Below are positions 53,201 to 61,620 of a stretch of 64,000 nt of DNA, piece by piece. This stretch comes from Cupriavidus sp. EM10 (GTDB lineage Bacteria; Pseudomonadota; Gammaproteobacteria; Burkholderiales; Burkholderiaceae): positions 2,446,419 through 2,510,418 of the forward strand of contig NZ_CP076061.1 in the NCBI RefSeq assembly GCF_018729255.1, written 5' to 3'. Below the pieces are notes generated by a model. That model saw only the letters and a list, made by a program, of their open reading frames with translations, ran no database searches and was not told the DNA's origin. Numbering within the stretch: the first letter of the stretch is position 1; each line of letters begins with the position of its first letter. Both the position numbers and the translations under genes were made by a program.

Positions 53201-53977
53201 TTAAATTTTAATTCTGACTTTAGAATTGATTAATTCATGCTGTTGTAGCATCGTGCTAAAGGGGTTGGGGGAGCAGTGGAACTGTAAAAGCAGTTCAGCC
53301 CGCAATGCATCGACTTCACACCCGGCTGCCATGCCGGCCTTGAGCATGTCGTCGACGCTCGGCGTCTTGTCGAAGCGCCTGCGACTGATCGCCAGCACCT
53401 CTTCCACCAAACCTTCTCATTCATGGCGTCGCCTCATATCTGCTTGCAGGCGTGCGTCGTTCGGAAACATCTGGATGGCACGTTTGGCGTTCGCAAATGC
53501 ACCGCATGCGGTCATGGTTCTCGAGGAACTCGGTGACCTGCTGGCAGTCCTGCGCGTTCAGAAAGGTCTTCGCACAGCACGGCCAGGGCGCCATCAATGT
53601 CTCCGGTGCGCTCCAGCACCGCAAGATGCAACCGCTCGAGCATCCCTAAGCGCGGGCTGCGTGCCGCGCGACTGTCGAAATATGGCTCGCGACGTCGCAG
53701 GCGCCTGGCTTTTTCCGCCTGTGCAGTGTGCTCGGCCTTCGCTGCCAGCACCTCGTCCTTGGCAGCACGCCAATGCGCGGCCAGCCTTACGATACTGCTT
53801 GACCGCGTGCTCCCCAATCGCGGTTTCCGCAGCCGCGGTATCGAAACTGCCGAACGGGTCCTCCAGCAGCAACGGGAGATAGGTACCACCGAAAGCCATC
53901 GGCTAAGGCCCCGCGTCTTGCAGGTCCGCGACGAACTCTTCGCCGATGGAATTGACCAGATCCGCCGATCTCGCCAT
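53201..53977 (-). pseudogene. decayed DUF6880-like gene
   Basis: Pieces of one protein appear in different minus-strand frames in colinear order: MARSADLVNSIGEEFVADLQ (from 53977), GGTYLPLLLEDPFGSFDTAA with ETAIGEHAVKQYRKAGRA, then HWRAAKDEVLAAKAEHTAQA, GMLERLHLAVLERTGDIDGA, QQVTEFLENHDRM, and finally LVEEVLAISRRRFDKTPSVD ending near 53201. At least three or four frame changes separate them, more than single sequence errors would readily explain, so this is a true relic. The wording recalls DUF6880 proteins, function unknown. Confidence 0.5.
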
Positions 53978-54108
53978 TGCAGGCCGACCGGAGCATGTCT
54001 GTCGGCTCGAAATCGCGCCTTGATCGCGGTGATGTCCGTGCTGCTGAGTTGGATGAATTGCTGCAGGTCGAATTTGTTCAAGCGAGCGGGCAGAGCCTCT
54101 CTGCCCAC
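53974..54108 (-). pseudogene. N-terminal fragment of a Tn3-family-like transposase
   Basis: ATG 54108 opens GREALPARLNKFDLQQFIQL followed by SSTDITAIKARFRADRHAPV, which resembles the DUF4158 N-terminal domain of Tn3-family transposases. The similarity stops after about 45 residues, where the DUF6880-like relic begins in another frame. No terminal inverted repeat recognised. Tentative. Confidence 0.35.
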
Positions 54109-54280
54109 CCATCGATAAATAAATGACTAAAGCGGCACTTCATGCGGCATTGTTCGGAGGAAGACTGCGCGGCAAGAGCCCAGATCGCCGCATTAAGTCA
54201 CCGTCAGAAAACCTGAAACGTGCGCCAGAAAAAGGGTTAGCGGGCAAGTCGTATCGATCTGCACAAAAAGGAACGATTAC

Positions 54281-54504
54281 CCCGACCACTGGACGATGTC
54301 GGCCTGCGCGGTCACGCCCAGTTGCTCGTCATACAACGGCAGGAACGGTAGCAGCATGCTCAGGCTGACGAGCGTGGTGAACGAGCCAAACGTGGCCACC
54401 GCGAGGTTGCGCTGCCAGTACGAGGCGTTGCGGGCAGCGTAGGCGTGGACGGGGACGTTTTCAGGAACGGAAGAGGCGGAGAGGGCGCTGAGGGATTCGG
54501 ACAT
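54281..54504 (-). pseudogene. 5' fragment of the MFS transporter gene
   Basis: ATG 54504 encodes MSESLSALSASSVPENVPVH then ARNASYWQRNLAVATFGSFT and LLPFLPLYDEQLGVTAQADI, ending at the island junction after VQWSG. It is in frame where the main copy (46649-47907) is not, and differs from it by several substitutions, so it may come from a related but not identical donor. Confidence 0.85.
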
Positions 54505-54637
54505 GGCGTGATTTATAGTTATGCACGGCAGTAACAACTAACCGGAGACAGCGTCATGAAGAAGGGAGAACCGCAGGCCGGCATACCGGCCGCCGAGCTG
54601 ATCGATGCCAGGATCGCCGAGCTTGGCGACTGGCGCG
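54281..54637. repeat. right copy of the direct duplication flanking the island
   Basis: Matches 47685-48148 apart from scattered substitutions in the MFS part and a loss of about 108 intergenic bases. The loss lies between short imperfect repeats AGTGATGC and AGTTATGC seen in the left copy (47920 and 48028). The right copy runs directly into the intact DUF1801 gene; the left copy belongs to the near-complete MFS gene. Confidence 0.85.
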
Positions 54638-54969
54638 GCGAGATGCTTGCGCAATTGCGGGCCATCGTCCTGGAAGCCGATCCCGAGGTGGTCGAGGAAT
54701 GGAAATGGAGCGTGCCGGTGTGGTCGCGCGACGGCATCCTGTGCACGGGCGAGGTCTACAAGGCGGCCGTGAAGATGACGTTCGCCAAGGGCGCGTCGCT
54801 GGACGATCCCAAGGGACTGTTCAATTCGAGCCTGGACGGCAACGTGCGCCGGGCGATCGACTTCCGCGAGGGCCAGGCCATCAACAAGACCGCCCTGAAG
54901 GCGCTGATCCGCGCGGCGGTGGCATTGAACCAGTCCACCGCCAAGCCGAAGGCCAAGGCGCGGGCCTGA
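54556..54969 (+). CDS. DUF1801 domain protein
   Basis: A 137-residue protein with the YdhG-like DUF1801 fold: IDARIAELGDWRGEMLAQLR, ADPEVVEEWKWSVPVWSRDG, GEVYKAAVKMTFAKGASLDD, NSSLDGNVRRAIDFREGQAI, and a basic Lys/Ala tail. GGAGAC precedes the ATG. This is the intact counterpart of the fragment at 48067. The normal upstream region appears shortened by a deletion in this copy, which may affect its promoter. Function of the family is unclear; some members relate to iron or stress. Confidence 0.88.
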   Translation: MKKGEPQAGIPAAELIDARIAELGDWRGEMLAQLRAIVLEADPEVVEEWKWSVPVWSRDGILCTGEVYKAAVKMTFAKGASLDDPKGLFNSSLDGNVRRAIDFREGQAINKTALKALIRAAVALNQSTAKPKAKARA

Positions 54970-55151
54970 TCCGGCAGGGATGGCCGCCCGGCACCCGCCC
55001 ATGTCGGCGCGACACCGACATCCATTTCGGCCGTTGCGGGGTAGCATGAGTCGCTTTGGCTTGTTGTTGCGCGCCGTGCGGTCAGTGCGGTCCATGCGGT
55101 CCATGCGGTCGTCAGGCGCGCGCAGCCACGACCCCCTTCTATCCGGCCGGT

Positions 55152-58100
55152 ATGCAACCGTCTTCCCTGCAACGCTTCCTGTTTGGCGCGATTATCGTCC
55201 CGGTCACGATGGCCGTGGTGTTTGGCGTCGACGCGCTGACGCCGCTTGGCCTGGCCGCCTGGCTGTTCTACCTGGTGCCAGTCTGCCTGACCCTCTACGG
55301 CAATAACCCGAAGCTGCCGCTGATTACCGCTGCGGTGGCCACGGTGCTGATCGGCATCGGCTACGCGGTGTCGCCGGCCAGCACCATCAGGCCGATCTAC
55401 GCCATCGCCAACCGCAGCGCGGGCGTGATCATGCTGTGGTTCCTGGCGGCGGTGGTCTACCGCTATATCGTGTCGCAGACGGCCATGCAGCGCGTGGCCT
55501 GGCTGCAGCAGGCACAGGTGCGGGTGCACCAGGCCGTGCGCAATCCGCAATCGGCCGGCAATGTCGCCGACGGGCTGGTGCGCGTGCTGGCCGAGGCGTT
55601 CCAGGCGCATGTGGGCGTGGTGTACCAGGTCGATGGCGACCACATGCACCGCGTGGCCAGCTGGGCCCTGGCCAATGCCGACGACCTGCCGCAATCGCTG
55701 ACATCGGGGCAGACGCTGGCCGGCCAGGCGGCGGCCGAGAATCGGGTCATCGCGGTGGGCGGGCTGCCGGCCGACTATCTGCAGGTGTCGTCGGCACTGG
55801 GCCGCACGTCGCCCAACGAGATCGTTGCCGCGCCGCTGACAGCCGAGGGCGAGGTGATCGGCGTGGTGGAACTGGGCTTCGTCTCCATGCAGCGCGATAC
55901 CGCGGACATCGTGGAGTTGCTGGAGCGCATTGGCGATCCGATCGGCATGACGCTGCGCGCCGCCGCCTATCGCGGCCGCCTGGAAAAGCTGCTGGGCGAG
56001 ACCCAGCGCCAGAGCGAGGAACTGCAGGTCCAGCAGGAAGAGCTGCGCGTATCGAACGAGGAACTGGAAGAGCGTGGCCGCGCGCTGATGGATTCGCAGG
56101 CGCGGCTCGAAGCCCAGCAGGCGGAGCTGGAGCAGACCAACGTCCAGCTGGAAGAGCACGCGCAGCGGCTGGAAGGCCAGAAGCGCGAGATGCTGACGTT
56201 CCAGGCCGAACTGGCCGCCAACGCCCGCGCGCTGGAGCGATCCAACCAGTACAAGAGCGAATTCCTGGCCAATATGTCGCACGAACTGCGCACGCCGCTG
56301 AATAGTGCGCTGATCCTGGCCAAGCTGCTGCAGGAGAACAAGGAAGGCACGCTGACCGCCGAGCAGGTGCGCTACGCAGCCACCATCCACGCGGCCAACA
56401 CCGACCTGCTGAACCTGATCAACGACATCCTGGACCTGTCGAAGATCGAGGCCGGCCATCTGGTGATCGAGCACGAACCGGTGGAACTGAAGGCGCTGAC
56501 CGACACCATGCAGGGCATGTTCGGGCCGATCGGCGAGCAGAAGGGTGTGCCGTTCCGGGTCGAGCTGCTGCCCGGCGTGCCGGACGCGATCGTGTCCGAC
56601 AGCCAGCGTCTGCAGCAGGTGCTGAAGAACCTGCTGTCCAACGCGTTCAAGTTCACGGAATCGGGCGCCGTCACGCTGGCACTGGCCGCGCAGGGCGACG
56701 ATGCGGTGCGGTTCGAGGTGCGCGATACCGGCATCGGCATCCCGAAGGACAAGCAGCAGGTTATCTTCGAAGCCTTCCAGCAGGCCGATGGCACCACCAG
56801 CCGCCGCTATGGCGGCACGGGGCTGGGCCTGTCGATCTCGCAGGAACTTGGCCGCCTGCTGGGCGGCGCGATTTCCGTAGCCAGCGAGCCCGGCCAGGGC
56901 AGCGTGTTCGCGCTGACGGTGCCGCGCGTGCTGGGTGGCGACGCCGCCGCGCAGGCGGGGCTGATGAACCAGCAGGCCAACGCCCAGGCCCACACACAGT
57001 CCACCGGGGCCGCACAGTTGTCGGTGGCCCCGCCGCCGCGCGCCGTGCCGCCGGCCCCGGCGCCGGCCCAGGAGCCCATGGACCGCGTGCAGCCGGGCTA
57101 TCCGGCGCCGATTCCCGACGACCGCGACCATCGCACGCGCGGCAACCGGCTGATCCTGGTGGTCGAGGACGATCTCGACTTCGCCGGCATTCTCTACGAT
57201 CTGGCCCACGAACTCGATTTCGACTGCATCCACGCCACCACGTCGGCGCAAGGCCTGGAACTGGCGCGCCAGCACCAGCCGTGCGGCATCCTGCTGGACG
57301 TGGCGCTGCCCGACCAGTCGGGCCTGACGCTGCTGGACTGGCTCAAGCGCGACCCGGCCACGCGTCACATCCCCACGCACCTGGTATCGGTCAGCGACCA
57401 TGCCGAGGCGGCGCTGCACCTGGGCGCGGTGGGCTACACGTTCAAGCCGAGCGAGCGCGACAAGCTGGCTTCGGCCATCCGGGGCCTGGAAGCGCGCATG
57501 GCCGCCGGCCAGCGCCGGGTGCTGGTGATCGAGGACGATCCGGCGCTGCGCGAGAGCATCCGCGCGCTGCTGAAGTCGCTGGAGGCGGAGATCGTGACCA
57601 CCGACAGCGTGGCCGGCGCCACGGCGGCGCTGGACGGCTCGCCGTTCGACTGCGTGGTGATGGACATGGTGCTGCCCGACGGCACCGGCCACGACCTGCT
57701 GGCCCATATGGCGCAGCGGGCGCAGGCCAACGCCGGGGCCATGCCGCCCGTCATCATCTATACCGGCCGCCAGCTGTCGGCCGAGGACGAGCAGAAGCTG
57801 CGCCGCTATTCCAAGTCGATCATCATCAAGGGCGCCCGGTCGCCAGACCGGCTGCTGGACGAGGTGACGCTGTTCCTGCACAGCGTGGAGTCGTCGCTGC
57901 CGCCCGAGCACCAGCGCATGCTGCGCGCCGCGCGCAGCCGCGACGACGCCTTCGACGGGCGGAAACTGCTGCTGGTGGAAGACGATGCGCGCAACATCTT
58001 CGCGCTGTCGAAGGTGATCGAGCCGCTGGGCGCCACCGTGGAGATTGCCCGCAGCGGCCGCGAGGCGCTGGAGCTGCTGAAGCGGGTCGATGACATCCAC

Positions 58101-58328
58101 CTGGTGCTGATGGACATCATGATGCCCGAGATGGATGGCATTACCGCCATGCAGCACATCCGCCAGATGCCGCGGTACGCGCGGCTGCCGATCATCGCGC
58201 TGACCGCCAAGGCCATGCAGTCCGACCGCGAGGCCTGCCTGCAGGCCGGCGCCAACGACTACATCGCCAAGCCGATCGATGTGGACAAACTGCTTTCGCT
58301 GTGTCGGGTATGGCTACACGCAAACTGA
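55152..58328 (+). CDS. hybrid sensor histidine kinase with GAF domain and three receiver domains
   Basis: A 1058-residue protein. Start at ATG 55152 (MQPSSLQRFLFGAIIVPVTM). About three membrane segments (10-110), a GAF domain (130-275), a coiled coil (280-365), HisKA with NMSHELRTP (His377), and HATPase with NLLSNAFKF, RDTGIGIP and GGTGLGL. A Pro/Ala linker leads to three receivers with phospho-acceptors Asp716 (LLDVALP), Asp838 (VVMDMVLP) and Asp988 (VLMDIMMP). The last receiver has the full DD, D, T, K set; the first has a Val-Ser at the Thr region (LVSVSDH). Heads a four-gene operon with CheR, CheB and a second kinase, overlapping the next gene by 19 bases. Confidence 0.93.
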   Translation: MQPSSLQRFLFGAIIVPVTMAVVFGVDALTPLGLAAWLFYLVPVCLTLYGNNPKLPLITAAVATVLIGIGYAVSPASTIRPIYAIANRSAGVIMLWFLAAVVYRYIVSQTAMQRVAWLQQAQVRVHQAVRNPQSAGNVADGLVRVLAEAFQAHVGVVYQVDGDHMHRVASWALANADDLPQSLTSGQTLAGQAAAENRVIAVGGLPADYLQVSSALGRTSPNEIVAAPLTAEGEVIGVVELGFVSMQRDTADIVELLERIGDPIGMTLRAAAYRGRLEKLLGETQRQSEELQVQQEELRVSNEELEERGRALMDSQARLEAQQAELEQTNVQLEEHAQRLEGQKREMLTFQAELAANARALERSNQYKSEFLANMSHELRTPLNSALILAKLLQENKEGTLTAEQVRYAATIHAANTDLLNLINDILDLSKIEAGHLVIEHEPVELKALTDTMQGMFGPIGEQKGVPFRVELLPGVPDAIVSDSQRLQQVLKNLLSNAFKFTESGAVTLALAAQGDDAVRFEVRDTGIGIPKDKQQVIFEAFQQADGTTSRRYGGTGLGLSISQELGRLLGGAISVASEPGQGSVFALTVPRVLGGDAAAQAGLMNQQANAQAHTQSTGAAQLSVAPPPRAVPPAPAPAQEPMDRVQPGYPAPIPDDRDHRTRGNRLILVVEDDLDFAGILYDLAHELDFDCIHATTSAQGLELARQHQPCGILLDVALPDQSGLTLLDWLKRDPATRHIPTHLVSVSDHAEAALHLGAVGYTFKPSERDKLASAIRGLEARMAAGQRRVLVIEDDPALRESIRALLKSLEAEIVTTDSVAGATAALDGSPFDCVVMDMVLPDGTGHDLLAHMAQRAQANAGAMPPVIIYTGRQLSAEDEQKLRRYSKSIIIKGARSPDRLLDEVTLFLHSVESSLPPEHQRMLRAARSRDDAFDGRKLLLVEDDARNIFALSKVIEPLGATVEIARSGREALELLKRVDDIHLVLMDIMMPEMDGITAMQHIRQMPRYARLPIIALTAKAMQSDREACLQAGANDYIAKPIDVDKLLSLCRVWLHAN

Positions 58329-59200
58329 AACCGAAGGACGTGGAATCACCGGCCGCCGCTGGCCTGGACGACGGCACGGTGCTGCTCGATGCCAATTTCG
58401 ATATCGAGCTGGAACTGCTGCTGGAGGCCATCTTCCGCAAGTACCAGCATGATTTCCGGCGCTATTCGCGGGCGTCGCTGCGGCGTCGGCTGGAGCAGGC
58501 GTTGCGCGATCTGGGCCTGGGCACGCTGTCGCAGCTGCAGGACCGCATGCTGCGCGATGCCGTGCTGTTCGGCCGGCTGCTGCAGTACCTGACGGTGCAG
58601 GTCAGCGAGATGTTTCGCGATCCGAGCTACTTCCGCGCGATCCGCGAGCATGTGGTGCCGGTGCTGCAGACCTATCCGTCGATCAACGTCTGGGTGGCCG
58701 GCTGCAGCAGTGGCGAGGAACTGTGGTCGCTGGCCATCCTGTTCGACGAAGAAGGGCTGTCGTCGCGCACGGTGTTCTACGCCACCGACATCAACCCGGA
58801 GGCCCTGGCCATTGCCCGCGCCGGCGTGTACGACGCCGGGCGCCTGCGTGGCTTCGGCGAGAACTACCTGGCCGCCGGTGGGCGCCGCTCGCTGTCGGAC
58901 TACTATCACGCCGCCTATGGCAAGGCCAAGTTCAACGCCCAGCTGATCCGGCAATCGGTGTTCGCCGACCATAGCCTGGCCACCGACAGCGTCTTCCAGG
59001 AGGCCCAGCTGATTTCCTGCCGCAACGTGCTGATCTATTTCGACCGGCCGCTGCAGGACCGCGCCATTGGCCTGTTCCGCGATGCGCTGGCGCGGCGCGG
59101 GTTCCTGGGGCTGGGCAGCAAGGAAAGCCTGCACTTCAGTGCCCATGTCAAGGATTTCGAGCCGGTGGCGTCGCGCGAGCGGCTGTACCGCAAGCTCTGA
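58310..59200 (+). CDS. CheR-type protein-glutamate O-methyltransferase
   Basis: A 296-residue methyltransferase. N-terminal helical domain (FRRYSRASLRRRLEQALRDL, VSEMFRDPSYF), then the SAM-binding fold INVWVAGCSSGEELWSLAIL, FYATDINPEALAIARAGVYD and ISCRNVLIYFDRPLQ. The CheR family methylates chemoreceptor glutamates, but with no MCP, CheA or CheW here the target is unknown. ATG 58310 chosen; GTG 58301 in frame is an alternative. Overlaps the kinase gene, so translation is coupled. Confidence 0.92.
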   Translation: MATRKLKPKDVESPAAAGLDDGTVLLDANFDIELELLLEAIFRKYQHDFRRYSRASLRRRLEQALRDLGLGTLSQLQDRMLRDAVLFGRLLQYLTVQVSEMFRDPSYFRAIREHVVPVLQTYPSINVWVAGCSSGEELWSLAILFDEEGLSSRTVFYATDINPEALAIARAGVYDAGRLRGFGENYLAAGGRRSLSDYYHAAYGKAKFNAQLIRQSVFADHSLATDSVFQEAQLISCRNVLIYFDRPLQDRAIGLFRDALARRGFLGLGSKESLHFSAHVKDFEPVASRERLYRKL

Positions 59201-59209
59201 GGCGCGACC

Positions 59210-59806
59210 ATGACAACCATGACGCAACCGTATAGCGGGGTGGTGATCGGTGGATCGGCCGGCGCGCTGGAAGCGCTGAACGCCGTGTTGCCGATGCTGC
59301 CGGCGCGCGCCATGCCGGCGGTGGTGATCGTCATGCACCAGTTGTCGTCGACCCCGAGCCTGCTGCCGGGGCTGTTCGCCGTGCGCTGCGCGATGCCGGT
59401 GCACGAGGCCGAAGACAAGCTGCCGGTGCAGCCGGGGCATCTGTACCTGGCGCCGCCGGACTACCACCTGCTGCTCGAACGGGACCCCGACGTGCGGGAC
59501 GGCGTGCGGCTGGCGCTGTCCGTGGCGCCGCCCGTGCGGTTCTCGCGGCCGTCGATCGACGTGCTGTTCGAGTCGGCCGCCGTGGCCTGGCGCGCGCGCG
59601 TGCTGGGCGTGCTGCTATCCGGGGCGAACGACGATGGCGCGCGCGGCCTGGCCGTGATCCGCGCGGCGGGCGGCCAGACATGGGTGCAGTCGCCGGAATC
59701 CGCCGCGGTGGAGACCATGCCGCAAGAGGCCATCGCGCGTGGCGCGGCCGACCGCATACTGACCTTGGAGGCGATTGGCCACGGGCTGGCCCGCCTGACC
59801 GAATGA
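59210..59806 (+). CDS. CheB-type methylesterase domain protein
   Basis: A 198-residue stand-alone CheB methylesterase domain without the receiver. The catalytic triad is visible: Ser16 in VIGGSAGALEAL, His43 in VIVMHQLSS, and Asp142 in LLSGANDDGARG. The substrate loop PGHLYLAPPDYHLLLERD is typical. It would remove methyl groups or deamidate glutamine in the target of the neighbouring CheR. Its TGA overlaps the start of the following kinase gene (ATGA). Confidence 0.92.
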   Translation: MTTMTQPYSGVVIGGSAGALEALNAVLPMLPARAMPAVVIVMHQLSSTPSLLPGLFAVRCAMPVHEAEDKLPVQPGHLYLAPPDYHLLLERDPDVRDGVRLALSVAPPVRFSRPSIDVLFESAAVAWRARVLGVLLSGANDDGARGLAVIRAAGGQTWVQSPESAAVETMPQEAIARGAADRILTLEAIGHGLARLTE

Positions 59807-60960
59807 CGCCTACCATGCAACCACCCGTAAAGATCCTCGCCGTCGACGACATCGCCGCGAACCTGACCGCGCTCGATGCCGTGCTGGCCCGGCCGGGCGT
59901 GGAGATCGTCCACGCCAACTCCGGCGCCCAGGCGCTGGAACTGCTGCTGGACCACGACTTCGGGCTGGCCATCCTGGACGTCCACATGCCCGACATGGAC
60001 GGCTTCGAGCTGGCCGAGCTGATGCGCGGCAGCAAGCGCACCAGCCAGATCCCCATCCTGTTCCTGACGGCCGCCGGCCAGGATAGCCAGCGCGCATTTC
60101 GCGGCTATGCCACGGGCGCGGTCGATTTCCTGTTCAAGCCGGTCGATGCGCGCGTGCTGTCCGCCAAGGTCGATGTATTCGTGCAACTGGCCCAGCAGAA
60201 GCAGTTGCTGTCCGAACAGCTGGAAACCGCCCAGCAGCTGCTGAAGACCAACGAGATGCTGATGGCGGTGCTGGCGCACGACCTGCGCACGCCCCTGTCG
60301 GCAATCATCGCCTCGGCGTCGTTCCTGGGCCGCTTCGGCGGCGAGGAAAAGCTCAAGCCCGCCACGGACCGGATCGCGCGCAGCAGCCAGCGCATGGCGC
60401 GCATGGTGGACCAGTTGCTGCATGTGGCGCGTCTGCACGGCGGGCGGGTCAGCCTGATGCCGCAGGCGTCGGACCTGGGCGCGATCTGCGCGGCCATCGT
60501 CGACGAATGCCAGGTGTCGCGCGGACCGCTGCAACTTGCGCTGGAACTGGCCGGCGACACCCGCGCCACGATCGATCCCGACCTGATCGCCCAGGTCGTG
60601 CAGAACCTGGTGGGCAATGCGCTGCAGCACGGCGACCCCGAGGCGCCGGTAACAGTGCGCGTGGACGGCACTGACCGGGACAGCGTGACGGTGACGGTCT
60701 CCAACGGCGGCGCCATCGATGCGCACCTGCTGCCGCACATCTTCGACGCCTTCCATTCGGGCATGGGCACGACGGCCACCGCCAGTGCCAGCAACCCCGA
60801 AGGGCTGGGGCTGGGCCTCTACATCGCCCGCGAACTGGCCATGCTCCACGGCGGCACCGTGGTGGCCGAATCGTCGCCGGAGGAACGTACGACGATGTTC
60901 TCGGTGAAGCTGCCCCGGGAATGCTGCCAGGCGCAGCGCGCGATCCAGGCTGCAAGATAG
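59803..60960 (+). CDS. response regulator-histidine kinase hybrid (N-terminal receiver)
   Basis: A 385-residue soluble protein with receiver first: VKILAVDDIAANLTALDAVL, phospho-acceptor Asp59 in AILDVHMPDMDGFEL, LFLTA and FKPVDA. A coiled coil follows, then HisKA with VLAHDLRTPLSAI (His159) and HATPase with NLVGNALQHGD, a divergent N-G box (VSNGGAI) and GLGLGLYIARELAML. No membrane segment. As last gene of the kinase-CheR-CheB operon it probably receives phosphate from the hybrid kinase or senses a cytoplasmic signal. Confidence 0.93.
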   Translation: MTPTMQPPVKILAVDDIAANLTALDAVLARPGVEIVHANSGAQALELLLDHDFGLAILDVHMPDMDGFELAELMRGSKRTSQIPILFLTAAGQDSQRAFRGYATGAVDFLFKPVDARVLSAKVDVFVQLAQQKQLLSEQLETAQQLLKTNEMLMAVLAHDLRTPLSAIIASASFLGRFGGEEKLKPATDRIARSSQRMARMVDQLLHVARLHGGRVSLMPQASDLGAICAAIVDECQVSRGPLQLALELAGDTRATIDPDLIAQVVQNLVGNALQHGDPEAPVTVRVDGTDRDSVTVTVSNGGAIDAHLLPHIFDAFHSGMGTTATASASNPEGLGLGLYIARELAMLHGGTVVAESSPEERTTMFSVKLPRECCQAQRAIQAAR

Positions 60961-61200
60961 ACCGGTCGGGCTGCGCTAACCAAGCCGAAGGGGCCGACGG
61001 CCGGGCGGGAATGAAACGTGCCGGATTACGCGGTGGAAGGGCCGTGTGCGGCACGCTATGCCGTTGTTACCACCAAAGGCAGCATGTGGCGCTGCATATC
61101 GGAAATGTGCGAGCGGACGCAGCTTCGTGATTGCCTTCCCCACACCCGCGACCTATAGTTATCCGTCTGGCTAACTATTTGAACCCAGGGGGACTCGACG

Positions 61201-61605
61201 ATGCAGATCACGGTACAGACCACGGTTGCCGCCCCGATCGACCACGTATGGCGTGCCTACACGACGCCCGCCGACATCAAGCAATGGAACGCGGCGTCCG
61301 ATGACTGGCACACCACGGCCGCCTCGGTCGACCTGCGGGAGGGCGGCGCCTTCTCGTCGCGGATGGAAGCGAAGGACGGCAGCATGGGCTTCGACTTTGC
61401 CGGCACCTACTCGGAAATCGTGCCGAACCAGCGTATCGCCTATGCCTTCGGCGAACGGAAGGCCGTGGTGGATTTTGCTCAAACGCCCCAAGGGGTGACG
61501 GTACGCGTGAGCTTCGATCCTGACTCGGAATACCCGGTCGAGCAGCAACAGCAGGGCTGGCAAAGCATCCTCGACAACTTCAAGCGGCACGTCGAGGGCA
61601 AGTAA
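61201..61605 (+). CDS. SRPBCC (AHSA1-like) family protein
   Basis: A 134-residue START-like ligand-binding protein: MQITVQTTVAAPIDHVWRAY, TTPADIKQWNAASDDWHTTA, GGAFSSRMEAKDGSMGFDFA and C-terminal QQQQGWQSILDNFKRHVEGK. This is the activator-of-Hsp90-like/YndB branch, which binds hydrophobic ligands; the function is unknown. GGGGGA precedes ATG 61201. Convergent with the GAF kinase gene. The 240 bases upstream hold its promoter and no other gene. Confidence 0.92.
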   Translation: MQITVQTTVAAPIDHVWRAYTTPADIKQWNAASDDWHTTAASVDLREGGAFSSRMEAKDGSMGFDFAGTYSEIVPNQRIAYAFGERKAVVDFAQTPQGVTVRVSFDPDSEYPVEQQQQGWQSILDNFKRHVEGK

Positions 61606-61620
61606 AACCGCCGGCCGGCT

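Larger units (their letters stand above)
48149..54280. mobile_element. AT-richer genomic island inserted between duplicated host sequences
   Basis: About 6.1 kb between the two copies of an MFS/DUF1801 junction. Base composition is visibly more AT-rich than the flanks, most obviously in the methionyl-tRNA synthetase gene and 53040-53230. Contents on the minus strand: a DUF6880-type relic and transposase-like fragment, an adenylate-forming enzyme scrap, an HTD2-type dehydratase, an M20 amidohydrolase, a methionyl-tRNA synthetase and an integrase-like fragment. No tRNA gene, no intact transposase or integrase and no clear terminal inverted repeats were found. The arrangement suggests integration by recombination with a homologous segment on incoming DNA, followed by decay. 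Confidence 0.7.

Noticed and set aside
48149..54280. Island considered as a transposon with terminal inverted repeats or as a tRNA-site integrative element
   Set aside because: No inverted repeats at the junctions, no tRNA gene or fragment at either edge, and the flanking duplication is several hundred bases of ordinary host sequence rather than a short target duplication.
55080..55115. Short CGGTCCATG-type tandem repeats before the hybrid kinase
   Set aside because: Only two or three imperfect units in an upstream, Cys-rich and improbable reading-frame extension; no evidence of function.
54756..58157. 1133-codon open frame on the minus strand opposite the hybrid kinase
   Set aside because: Antisense shadow of a protein with unmistakable kinase and receiver motifs.
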